Below, piece after piece: positions 1 through 6,157 of a stretch of DNA of 7,334 nt; position 1 is the first letter of the stretch, and each line of letters starts with the position of its first letter. Source of the DNA: Desulfobacter sp. (GTDB lineage Bacteria; Desulfobacterota; Desulfobacteria; Desulfobacterales; Desulfobacteraceae); NCBI GenBank assembly GCA_030145005.1, contig JAQYWJ010000070.1, forward strand, positions 1 through 7,334, written 5' to 3'. The position numbers were made by a program, and so were the translations under genes. The notes under the pieces are model-generated. The model was not told the DNA's origin, ran no database searches, and worked only from the letters and a program-made list of their open reading frames with translations.

Positions 1-42
1 GAACTCTTATATATATGGTTGAATTATTGTTTCTAAAAATCC

Positions 43-720
43 TTATAATCCGCACCAGGTAATAACATTTTCCACATCCTCCCGCGGACTGATCACCTGG
101 TTTGCAGGAAAATCCCAGTCAGGATACCCAATTGCAATGGCAACCAGCAAGCGCTGATCATCGGGGATTTCAACAATCTCTCTGATTACGTCGGAATAGG
201 TGATGCCCTGGTTCTCGATGCAGGTGGCAAGCCCTAAATCAACGGCAGCCAGGCAGATATTTTGAATAACCAACCCGGCATCCAGATAGAGGCCTTCAAT
301 GGGGCGTGATTTATCACCAGCAAGGATGATCGCTGCAGGGGCATCAAAATACCGGAATCCGCGTTCAATCCACTCCATCCGTTTGGCTTTATCTTCCCGT
401 CCGATGCCCATGACGTTAAACAATCGTTTTCCGATATCTACCTGCCGTTCACGGTAAACAGTTCCTTTTTCCGGTTCAATCAGGATATGCCCCATCTCCT
501 CGGGGGGGGCTTCAGGGCTGCGAAATCTATCCACATTGGCACGTTTAAGCCGTTCCAAAGGTTCTTCGGTAACCACATAAAAATGCCAGGGTTGTGCATT
601 TTTCGTAGACGGTGCCCTTACAGCGGTGGTAAGAATCTGGGTCAAAATCTCTTTGGATACCGGTTTGTGTAAATACCCGCGAATGCTTCTTCTTTGTTCA
701 ATGGCATCCTTTAATTCCAT
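43..720 (-). CDS. Nitroreductase family protein (FMN-dependent NAD(P)H oxidoreductase)
   Basis: A 225-residue cytoplasmic protein of the nitroreductase fold, a family that uses FMN and NAD(P)H to reduce nitro groups, quinones or related electron-poor substrates; the true substrate cannot be read from sequence. Visible family marks are the N-terminal phosphate-binding RRSIRGY (residues 10-16), APSTKNAQPWHFYVV (36-50) with the conserved N-x-Q-P-W core, the GLATCIENQG segment (163-172) that lines the flavin, and a C-terminal IAIGYPD (195-201). Length is typical for the single-domain family, which normally dimerises. The start is supported by AAGGAG six bases upstream (plus-strand 727-732 as CTCCTT). 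It is transcribed alone, divergently from the thioesterase gene; only 42 bases follow its stop here, so downstream partners are unknown. Family call is firm, physiological role is not. Confidence 0.9.
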   Translation of the reverse strand: MELKDAIEQRRSIRGYLHKPVSKEILTQILTTAVRAPSTKNAQPWHFYVVTEEPLERLKRANVDRFRSPEAPPEEMGHILIEPEKGTVYRERQVDIGKRLFNVMGIGREDKAKRMEWIERGFRYFDAPAAIILAGDKSRPIEGLYLDAGLVIQNICLAAVDLGLATCIENQGITYSDVIREIVEIPDDQRLLVAIAIGYPDWDFPANQVISPREDVENVITWCGL

Positions 721-766
721 TATTTTCTCCTTGGCTAATTATTACGTTCCATGTATTAAAACTTGT

Positions 767-794
767 AGATTAATGCCAAGCAGTTTAATGTCAA
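767..794 (-). promoter_or_regulatory. Candidate sigma70 promoter for the nitroreductase gene
   Basis: Reading the minus strand, a perfect TTGACA (plus-strand 789-794) is followed after 16 bases by TAATCT (767-772), a poor -10. It lies about 50 bases upstream of the nitroreductase start codon, in the divergent spacer. The -35 is convincing, the -10 is not, so this is a candidate only. Confidence 0.3.
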
Positions 795-863
795 CCGCAA
801 TAAATGTTCAATAATTTTTATGCAAATTTACGGTCGATGCTTAGGTTACCCACAAAACAATTC

Positions 864-892
864 TTTATCAAAAAGATTATCCAATGTATAAA
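864..892 (+). promoter_or_regulatory. Weak promoter candidate for the thioesterase gene
   Basis: TATAAA at 887-892 is preceded 17 bases upstream by TTTATC (864-869), a weak -35. Transcription would start around 899-904, almost on the ATG, giving a nearly leaderless message. That agrees with the lack of any Shine-Dalgarno sequence before the ATG at 904, but AT-rich DNA offers such matches by chance. Confidence 0.2.
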
Positions 893-903
893 CTTTTATT
901 ATT

Positions 904-1338
904 ATGATGAACACAAAACATATCACCAATGTACATGCAGCGGATCAGGACCCGGCCATTCATCACCTTAAGGCCAGGGTATATTATGAAGATACGGATC
1001 ACTCCGGGGTGGTTTACCACGCCAATTATCTGAAATTTTTTGAACGGGCCAGGGAAGATATATTCGGTGTTGAAACCCTGGTCCGGATGTGGAACGATAA
1101 AGGCATCGGCTTTGCCGTATACAAAGCGGATATCGGCTACCATGACGGGGCGCAATTCGGGGATCTTCTGGATATTCGCACCACCTGGGAAAAACAGGGG
1201 CCATACCGGATAGTGTTTTTCCACAGCGCCTGGCGCCCAGGCCAAAACAAGCCGGCAGTAACCTGTGCCTTGGAACTGGTGTGTCTGGGGCCGGGCAAAA
1301 AGCTTTTGCCCATTCCGGAATTCGATTTTCTGGATTAG
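904..1338 (+). CDS. ybgC: YbgC/4HBT-family acyl-CoA thioesterase (hotdog fold)
   Basis: A 144-residue cytoplasmic hotdog-fold thioesterase that hydrolyses acyl-CoA esters. The hallmark block is RVYYEDTDHSGVVYHANYL (residues 25-43): the second Asp of EDTD (D32) matches the catalytic Asp of E. coli YbgC, and YH (38-39) is also conserved, followed by FERARED. The C-terminal strand ACALELVCL-like segment (119-128) is normal. In many Gram-negatives ybgC heads the tol-pal operon, but no tolQRAB genes follow here, so the Tol link is not supported by context. Two adjacent ATGs (904 and 907) are possible starts and neither has a Shine-Dalgarno sequence; the first roughly 20 residues are outside the conserved domain, so the start is uncertain. 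A palindromic repeat element begins a dozen bases after the stop. Family assignment is firm, substrate chain length unknown. Confidence 0.88.
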   Translation: MMNTKHITNVHAADQDPAIHHLKARVYYEDTDHSGVVYHANYLKFFERAREDIFGVETLVRMWNDKGIGFAVYKADIGYHDGAQFGDLLDIRTTWEKQGPYRIVFFHSAWRPGQNKPAVTCALELVCLGPGKKLLPIPEFDFLD

Positions 1339-1350
1339 ACCCCCTAATTT

Positions 1351-1531
1351 GTTCTTGAACGGAAACTCGTGTTTGGACGGCTCGTAAGAGGGGCATATGC
1401 CCACAAAGTCGCCCAGATGCAAGGCGCAGAAAAATTTGTAACCGGAGCAACCTCATGGTTGTGAGGCCCGATTTTATGATTTGGCGAATTTTTCTGCAAC
1501 ACCGCAGATGGGTGACTTTTCGTTCAAACAC
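1351..1531. repeat. Nested palindromic intergenic element
   Basis: About 180 bases of concentric inverted repeats. Outer arms 1351-1367 and 1515-1531 match at 13 of 17 positions; middle arms 1408-1420 and 1504-1516 at 10 of 13; inner arms GCAGAAAAATT (1426-1436) and AATTTTTCTGC (1487-1497) are perfect. The centre carries a small hairpin, CAACC-TCAT-GGTTG (1448-1461), and the left flank a perfect 12-bp palindrome GGGCATATGCCC (1391-1402). No ORF with coding character is seen. The architecture suggests a dispersed, possibly mobile, intergenic repeat or a structured RNA rather than a simple terminator: no run of T follows a GC-rich stem. Whether other copies exist cannot be told from this window. 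Confidence 0.6.
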
Positions 1532-1568
1532 TAATTTTACAACTTTTTTACAATCGTTTTACCCCGGT

Positions 1569-1597
1569 TTGACACATGACTTTTTTCAGTGGGTTAT
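1569..1597 (+). promoter_or_regulatory. Candidate promoter of the vWA-kinase-regulator operon
   Basis: A perfect TTGACA (1569-1574), then a 17-base spacer, then GGTTAT (1592-1597), which matches the -10 consensus at three positions. It is the best -35 in the 387-base spacer before the vWA gene. The start site would fall just before the 77-bp inverted-repeat element, which would therefore be transcribed in the leader. Confidence 0.35.
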
Positions 1598-1610
1598 CCT
1601 TGGACCGTAA

Positions 1611-1687
1611 GAGCCTGTTTAAAAATAGATGAATCGGTTGCAATCACATGAGATTTCGCTTCGATCCCCTAATTTTTAAACAGGCTC
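1611..1687. mobile_element. 77-bp MITE-like element with 16-bp terminal inverted repeats
   Basis: GAGCCTGTTTAAAAAT (1611-1626) is repeated exactly in inverse at 1672-1687, enclosing 45 unrelated bases. The element is flanked on both sides by TAA (1608-1610 and 1688-1690), as expected for a 3-bp target duplication. TNA target sites are typical of several IS5-family groups, so this may be a non-autonomous derivative of such an insertion sequence; that family link is inference. It encodes nothing and lies between the candidate TTGACA promoter and the vWA ribosome-binding site. The alternative, a transcription terminator, is unlikely because of the 45-base loop and the absence of a GC-rich stem followed by T. 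Confidence 0.65.
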
Positions 1688-1725
1688 TAAGGAAAAAACA
1701 GATACGTCACTAAAAGGAGAAAGCC

Positions 1726-3087
1726 ATGACACCCAGATTAACCGGAACAACAACAGTTGCCGCAATTTTTATTCTTTCCATTTTTATGGTTATCCAGGCC
1801 CCGGGGATATCCCTGGCCACGGCAGTCCGGGACCGTGTCACCTGCCGGGTGGAGACAGACAGATCCGTACTGCCGGCTGATGATCCCCAGAACGTCATTT
1901 TAAAAATCACCCTGGATGCCCCGAAAGTACCTGAAAACACCGCCCGTCCCCGGGTGAATATTGCCCTGGTGATGGACCGGTCCGGCTCCATGGGCGGCAC
2001 AAAAATTCAAATGGCCAGGACTGCAGCCATGGAAGCCCTGTCCCGGCTTGGCAAAGAGGATGTACTTTCCCTTGTCACCTATGCCACGGATGTCACCACC
2101 CTGGTGCCGGCCCAAAAAGTAAAGGGCACCGGTTCCATCATCCGCGCCATCAAAGGTATTGAAGCCGGCGGCAACACCGCCCTTTTCGGCGGGGTGAGCC
2201 AGGGCGCCGCAGAGATCAGAAAAAACATTGAAGACGATTATGTTCACCGGGTAGTGCTGCTGTCCGACGGACTGGCCAATGTCGGCCCGAGAAACCCTGC
2301 AGACTTAGGACGTCTTGGGGCGGGCCTGTTCAAGGAAAACATCTCGGTCACCACCGTGGGCGTGGGCACGGACTACAATGAAGATCTCATGGCCCAGCTG
2401 GCCCAGAAAAGCGACGGCAATACCTATTTTGCCGAATCCGGAACAGATCTGCCCCGGATTTTTGCAGCGGAACTGGGAAATGTGCTCAATGTGGTGGCCA
2501 AACAGGTGATTGTAATCATCACCCTGCCTTCCGGAATTGAACCTGTGGAAATCATCGGCAGGGAAGGCCGGATCCGGGGAAACCGCATTGAACTGTCCAT
2601 GAACCAGCTTTACGGCGGGCAGGAAAAATTCGCCCTGGTGGAAATACGTATGAAAGGACACAAAGACGGCCGTTCTGTTGAAATTGCAAAAGCTGATGTT
2701 TCCTATCAGGATCCCTTCTCCATGAAAACCTTGAACACCCAGGCAAAGGCCACAGCCCAATTCAGTCGAGACCAGGCCAAGGTAGCTGCATCCACCAATG
2801 CCCAGGTGGTCAAGGATTACCAGCTCAACCTCAATGCCCTGGCCCAGGAAAAAGCCATTGAACTGTCTGACCAGGGAAAAACCAAAGAGGCGGCCCGGGA
2901 ATTAAGGCAGTCGGCAGCGGCATTGAAAGGCTATGCCGGCAAGTACAATGACAAAGAGGCCCTTGAAGAAGCCCGGGAAGCGGAAGCCCAGGCAGATGTG
3001 CTTGAAACCCAAGGCATGAGCAAAAAAAGCAGGAAAGCGCTGCGGACCAAATCTTACCAGATGAAGAACCAGCAGATTCAAAAATAG
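1726..3087 (+). CDS. Exported von Willebrand factor type A domain protein
   Basis: A 453-residue protein with an N-terminal hydrophobic stretch (residues 11-31) that reads as a Sec signal peptide, probably cleaved near LATA (30-33). A vWA domain follows (about 77-255). Its metal-ion-dependent adhesion site is complete: DRSGS (D84, S86, S88), the Thr of GGNTALFGG (T151) and the Asp of LLSDG (D181), so a divalent cation and a protein ligand can be bound. A beta-rich region (about 256-330) and a charged, helix-forming tail (about 345-453) rich in Ala, Glu, Lys and Gln complete it. The same order is seen in proteins annotated as Ca-activated chloride channel homologues, a name that does not establish channel function. 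AAAAGGAGA (1712-1720) sets the start. The kinase gene begins 3 bases after the stop, so it is probably an extracytoplasmic partner or input of that sensor. Confidence 0.88.
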   Translation: MTPRLTGTTTVAAIFILSIFMVIQAPGISLATAVRDRVTCRVETDRSVLPADDPQNVILKITLDAPKVPENTARPRVNIALVMDRSGSMGGTKIQMARTAAMEALSRLGKEDVLSLVTYATDVTTLVPAQKVKGTGSIIRAIKGIEAGGNTALFGGVSQGAAEIRKNIEDDYVHRVVLLSDGLANVGPRNPADLGRLGAGLFKENISVTTVGVGTDYNEDLMAQLAQKSDGNTYFAESGTDLPRIFAAELGNVLNVVAKQVIVIITLPSGIEPVEIIGREGRIRGNRIELSMNQLYGGQEKFALVEIRMKGHKDGRSVEIAKADVSYQDPFSMKTLNTQAKATAQFSRDQAKVAASTNAQVVKDYQLNLNALAQEKAIELSDQGKTKEAARELRQSAAALKGYAGKYNDKEALEEAREAEAQADVLETQGMSKKSRKALRTKSYQMKNQQIQK

Positions 3088-3090
3088 GCC

Positions 3091-4788
3091 ATGATGACCA
3101 GCCGGCGTTCAATCATTATATTCTGGGCCCTGCTTTTAGTACCTGCCCTGGTACTGGCAGGGTCTGCCTTTCGCCAGCTCTCTTTTGAACGGGACCGGAT
3201 ACGCAGGGCCGGAATCACGGCCCTTGGGGACCAGGCCCGGCTGGTGGCCGGGAATCTTGATCAGGCCATGGCAACCATCCAGGCCAACCTGACCCGGTCC
3301 CTGCAGGATATCAATGCAAAGGACTTAAGCACCCAGGCCCTTGGGGAACGTCTTTTAGCCTGGGAAAAAGCCAACCCCCTGATACGCAATGTGTTCATTT
3401 TTCACCCCCGTAAAGGCCTTTTGTACCCCCAGCGTTCCCGGGCAGCCACAGGAGAGGAAAGGCAGTTTATTAATCGGTTCACCCCGCTGATGACCGGTGA
3501 AATCTCCTTTGATTTTAACCGCCCGACTGACAGGGAGAATGAAACAGTTACCGCCGAAACAGCCGAATCCGGGAGCCTTTACGCCCTGTCCAGGCAGTCA
3601 GTTCCCGCAATGTCAGCAAAAAAAAATACCGCCACAGGTGCCGCCCCAGAGACCGCCGTGGCCTTGGGAAAATCAGGCTGGATCCCCTGGTTCAGCAATA
3701 ACCAGCTTTATGTACTGGGATGGGTACAGCTTGAACCGGAAGGTATGATCTACGGAATTGAACTGGAGATGATGACCCTTTTATCCCGGTTGGTGACGGA
3801 TATTCCCGAGAACAGCCGTCCCGGCACGGCACTTGTGGTCATGGACGGCAACGGCACCACCATCCACCACACAGGCCCCCTGCAATTTAGCCATGATCCC
3901 AAAACAAAGGATGCAGTAACCGGAATGGATATATCCGGACGCCTGCCCCACTGGTCTGTGTGCGTGTTCATGGATGACTCAGCCCTGTCGGAATCAGACA
4001 CCTTTCTGGTCATTGCCCTGATCCTTGTGGGCATCCTGGTTACAGCCATCATATCCGCAGGCGTTTTGATTACCCGGCTGACCTTGGCACAAAGCAGGGA
4101 TGCCCGGCAGAAAATCTCCTTTGTGGCAGCAGTATCCCATGAACTAAAGACCCCTTTGACCAGCATCCGCATGTATGCTGAACTGTTATTGTCAAAGCGG
4201 GTGTCAAATCCTGCAAAACAGCAGGCCTATCTTGAAGTGATGGTGGCAGAAAGCGAACGGCTTACCCGGCTGATCAATAATATCCTGGATTTTGGAAAGC
4301 TTGAGCAGGGCCGGAAAAAATACCGGATACGTGAATTTGATATGGGGGAATTTCTGATCGAGTGCATTCGCACCAACCGGATCCGGTTGAAAAAAGCGGG
4401 ATTTGAACTTATCACACAAGTTCCGGATCAGGCGTTTCCTGTAAAAACGGATCGGGACGCCATGGCCCAGGTATTTCTTAACCTTATGGACAATGCCATC
4501 AAATATGCAGGATCAGGCCGGTTCCTGAAAATCATTTTAGACAGGACATCCCATGATGCGCAGATAAAAATCCAGGATGACGGCCCAGGCATTGACCCGG
4601 GCCTTAGGGATAAAATCTTTGATAAATTTTTCAGGGCTGACAATTCATTAACCACATCCAAGCCGGGATCAGGTCTGGGACTGAGCATCACCCGGCACAT
4701 GCTTCGGGATTTAGGCGGTGATATCGTTATGGACACCAAACTTACCCGGGGCGCAGGCTTTATAATAAGGATACCCATCCATGAATAA
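3091..4788 (+). CDS. Membrane-bound sensor histidine kinase (HisKA/HATPase_c), no HAMP
   Basis: A 565-residue kinase with two membrane segments (about 7-25 and 304-327) enclosing a periplasmic region of roughly 275 residues that I cannot assign to a named sensor family. Residues 145-195 of it are Ala/Thr/Ser/Glu-rich and linker-like. The cytoplasmic side starts directly with the dimerisation helix: VAAVSHELKTPLTSIRMY holds the phospho-acceptor H350. ATP-binding boxes follow: N box NLMDNAIKYA (464-473), G1 DDGPG (496-500), F box FDKFFRAD (510-517), G2 GSGLGLS (526-532). Only about 15 residues lie between TM2 and the H-box region, so no HAMP relay fits. It should phosphorylate the regulator encoded next, whose start overlaps by 8 bp. 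ATGs at 3091 and 3094 are both possible; no clear Shine-Dalgarno is present and translational coupling to the vWA gene is likely. Confidence 0.93.
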   Translation: MMTSRRSIIIFWALLLVPALVLAGSAFRQLSFERDRIRRAGITALGDQARLVAGNLDQAMATIQANLTRSLQDINAKDLSTQALGERLLAWEKANPLIRNVFIFHPRKGLLYPQRSRAATGEERQFINRFTPLMTGEISFDFNRPTDRENETVTAETAESGSLYALSRQSVPAMSAKKNTATGAAPETAVALGKSGWIPWFSNNQLYVLGWVQLEPEGMIYGIELEMMTLLSRLVTDIPENSRPGTALVVMDGNGTTIHHTGPLQFSHDPKTKDAVTGMDISGRLPHWSVCVFMDDSALSESDTFLVIALILVGILVTAIISAGVLITRLTLAQSRDARQKISFVAAVSHELKTPLTSIRMYAELLLSKRVSNPAKQQAYLEVMVAESERLTRLINNILDFGKLEQGRKKYRIREFDMGEFLIECIRTNRIRLKKAGFELITQVPDQAFPVKTDRDAMAQVFLNLMDNAIKYAGSGRFLKIILDRTSHDAQIKIQDDGPGIDPGLRDKIFDKFFRADNSLTTSKPGSGLGLSITRHMLRDLGGDIVMDTKLTRGAGFIIRIPIHE

Positions 4789-5491
4789 TACAACCATACT
4801 TGTGGCAGAGGACGACATCCATATCCGGATCGGTTTAACAGACACCCTGGAAAGCGAAGGGTATCAGGTCATTGAGGCGGATGACGGCAATGAAGCCCTG
4901 AACGCCTTTGAGCAGGAAACCCCGGACCTGGTGCTTTTGGACGTGATGATGCCGGGCAAAAACGGTTACGACGTATGCCGGGCCATACGGACAAAGGATG
5001 CCCTGGTACCGGTAATTATGCTCACGGCCAAAGGGGAAGAAATCGACAAGGTGGTGGGCCTGAAACTGGGTGCGGACGATTACATCACCAAACCATTTGG
5101 GATTCATGAACTTCTGGCAAGAATTGATGCGGTGCTGCGCCGGGCCAGGAGATTCAAAAGTCCCCCAGCAGATGACAAAGACAAAGCCGCTTTTGCCTTT
5201 GCCGGCTTCACGGTTGACCCTAAACGGTTTAAGATTGCAGGCACCAACAAAAATTTTGATTTATCAAAAAGGGAAATTGATCTGCTCAGACTCTTTGCCG
5301 GCCACCCCGGTGAAGTCCTGGACCGGGACACCATTTTAAACCGTATCTGGGGTGTGGAATATGGGGGAACAACCCGGACCCTTGACCAGCATATTGCCAT
5401 TTTAAGAAAAAAAATTGAAAAAAACCCTGCAACCCCCGCAATCATTACCACCGTTCACGGTGTGGGATACAGGTTTGAATCAGATGAATAG
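4781..5491 (+). CDS. OmpR/PhoB-family response regulator
   Basis: A 236-residue two-domain transcription factor. The receiver domain (about 4-120) has the acidic pair D11/D12, phospho-acceptor D54 in LVLLDVMMPGKNGYD, switch T82 and the invariant K104 of TKPF. After a linker of about 20 residues rich in Lys, Asp and Pro, a winged-helix DNA-binding domain spans about 137-234, ending in the canonical VHGVGYRFE. All catalytic positions are intact. The ATG lies inside the last codons of the kinase gene (8-bp overlap) with TAAGGA at 4766-4771, so the two are translationally coupled and are almost certainly a cognate pair. The target genes are not evident; the family normally binds tandem direct repeats. 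The neighbouring PilZ gene runs into it tail to tail with no spacer and no terminator between them. Confidence 0.95.
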   Translation: MNNTTILVAEDDIHIRIGLTDTLESEGYQVIEADDGNEALNAFEQETPDLVLLDVMMPGKNGYDVCRAIRTKDALVPVIMLTAKGEEIDKVVGLKLGADDYITKPFGIHELLARIDAVLRRARRFKSPPADDKDKAAFAFAGFTVDPKRFKIAGTNKNFDLSKREIDLLRLFAGHPGEVLDRDTILNRIWGVEYGGTTRTLDQHIAILRKKIEKNPATPAIITTVHGVGYRFESDE

Positions 5492-5842
5492 CTACACCGA
5501 CTCTTTTTCCAGAATGCTCAACCCAACGACTTTGTGCCCGGGATGCCGTCCTTGTTCAGGATCTGAAATATGACGAATTTCCACCTTGTACACCTCCAAA
5601 GCAAGGCCGATTCCCTCCCGGCGGAGGGTAACTGAAAATACCTGACCCTCCCGGATATGATCCAATATCTTGGAATCCTGTTTTACCAGGATACCCAAAC
5701 CTGTATAACTCCAGTCCCTTAAGGGAAACTGGTAAACAATCATGGAACCTGGGAACGTAAATTCAACACTGGCACCGTCGGTAGCCGCTGTTCGCACCTG
5801 TGTGCGAAGATCTTCGCTTTCTGAATAATTATCTTTTGCCAT
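5492..5842 (-). CDS. PilZ-domain protein, probable c-di-GMP receptor
   Basis: A 116-residue cytoplasmic protein that is essentially a single PilZ domain. Both c-di-GMP binding signatures are present: RxxxR as RTQVR (R13-R17) near the N-terminus and D/NxSxxG as DWSYTG (D43, S45, G48). The strand pattern continues through VSVTLRRE-like and VEIRHISD segments to VVGLSIL (105-111), where PilZ proteins usually have a Gly-Leu-x-Phe/Ile strand. It should therefore bind c-di-GMP and pass the signal to an unknown partner (motility, pili, exopolysaccharide and transcription are the usual outputs). A weak CAGGG lies about eight bases before the ATG. The stop codon is immediately adjacent to that of the convergent response regulator. 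It is divergent from the hydrogenase gene across a 534-base spacer. Family call firm, output unknown. Confidence 0.85.
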   Translation of the reverse strand: MAKDNYSESEDLRTQVRTAATDGASVEFTFPGSMIVYQFPLRDWSYTGLGILVKQDSKILDHIREGQVFSVTLRREGIGLALEVYKVEIRHISDPEQGRHPGHKVVGLSILEKESV

Positions 5843-5873
5843 AATCGCCCTGATCGTTAAATTAAAATTAGCG

Positions 5874-5906
5874 TATATATTAAGCCCTTTTACCTAATCA
5901 AATCAA
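5874..5906 (-). promoter_or_regulatory. Candidate promoter of the PilZ gene
   Basis: On the minus strand, TTGATT (plus-strand 5896-5901, a second copy at 5901-5906) is followed by 16 bases and TATATA (5874-5879). Transcription would begin near 5867, about 25 bases before the ATG. The spacing is acceptable, but the region is AT-rich, so the match is only suggestive. Confidence 0.33.
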
Positions 5907-5949
5907 CAAATTGTTATCCTGCACAGCAATTGTATGAATACAAATATTT

Positions 5950-6040
5950 AAATTTTTATGAATTCTTGTAAAAAATTATAAAACATTCAATTTTTTCATG
6001 AATTTTTCCTTATATATTCAATATTTTCATGAAAATATTG
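5950..6040. promoter_or_regulatory. Putative operator cluster with TTCATGAA-centred motifs and a 22-bp perfect palindrome
   Basis: CAATTTTTTCATGAA (5988-6002) and CAATATTTTCATGAA (6019-6033) match at 14 of 15 bases and lie exactly 31 bp apart, close to three helical turns. A third degenerate copy, AAATTTTTATGAATT, sits at 5950-5964. The 6019 copy is the left part of a perfect 22-bp palindrome spanning 6019-6040, centred on TCATGA, whose last three bases overlap the -35 hexamer of the first promoter candidate (6038-6043). This is the layout of a dimeric regulator binding site that would block or position RNA polymerase. The cognate regulator is unknown. Confidence 0.45.
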
Positions 6041-6090
6041 ACATAAATTCATCCCAATCTATATATTGACATAAATCCATCCCAATCTAT
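6035..6090. repeat. Two-copy 28-bp tandem repeat
   Basis: Copies 6035-6062 and 6063-6090 are directly adjacent and differ at one base (T at 6049, C at 6077). Each unit contains TTGACA and ends in the TA-rich stretch that completes a promoter, so the duplication has doubled an entire promoter core. The near-identity suggests a recent or maintained duplication. Confidence 0.85.
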
Positions 6091-6093
6091 ATA
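6038..6093 (+). promoter_or_regulatory. Tandem sigma70-type promoters P1 and P2 for the hydrogenase
   Basis: P1: TTGACA 6038-6043, 16-base spacer, TATATA 6060-6065. P2: TTGACA 6066-6071, 16-base spacer, TATATA 6088-6093 (or TATAGT 6090-6095 with 18 bases). Both -35 boxes are perfect and the -10 boxes good. From P2 the transcript would start near 6100, leaving a leader of roughly 275 bases before the hydrogenase start codon. I see no -24/-12 sigma54 element in the spacer. Confidence 0.5.
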
Positions 6094-6111
6094 GTGAAAA
6101 AACAAACAAAG

Positions 6112-6139
6112 CCCGTAAAGGAAATCCCGTAAAGGAAAT
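6112..6139 (+). repeat. Perfect 14-bp tandem repeat in the leader
   Basis: CCCGTAAAGGAAAT occurs twice without a gap (6112-6125 and 6126-6139), just downstream of the predicted P2 start. Each unit contains AAGGAAAT, which resembles a ribosome-binding site but is followed by no start codon in reach. It could be a protein or RNA binding site, or simple slippage. Confidence 0.7.
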
Positions 6140-6157
6140 ATCGCAAGGAACGTGTTA

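Noticed and set aside
904..1338. Membership of a tol-pal operon
   Set aside because: The gene is a YbgC homologue, but the following genes encode no TolQ, TolR, TolA, TolB or Pal protein.
877..1531. Long minus-strand open frames across the thioesterase gene and the following spacer
   Set aside because: They lie antisense to a gene with clear catalytic motifs, have no domain-like features or ribosome-binding sites, and extend into the palindromic element.
1611..1687. Rho-independent terminator
   Set aside because: The perfect arms enclose a 45-base loop and are not followed by a T tract; flanking TAA triplets favour an inserted element.
2305..2760. Minus-strand open frame of about 150 codons inside the vWA gene
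   Set aside because: It is antisense to a well-supported gene, rich in His, Gly and Phe as expected from reading codon complements, and has no recognisable domain.
6035..6139. CRISPR array
   Set aside because: The 28-bp and 14-bp repeats are directly adjacent with no spacers and only two copies each.
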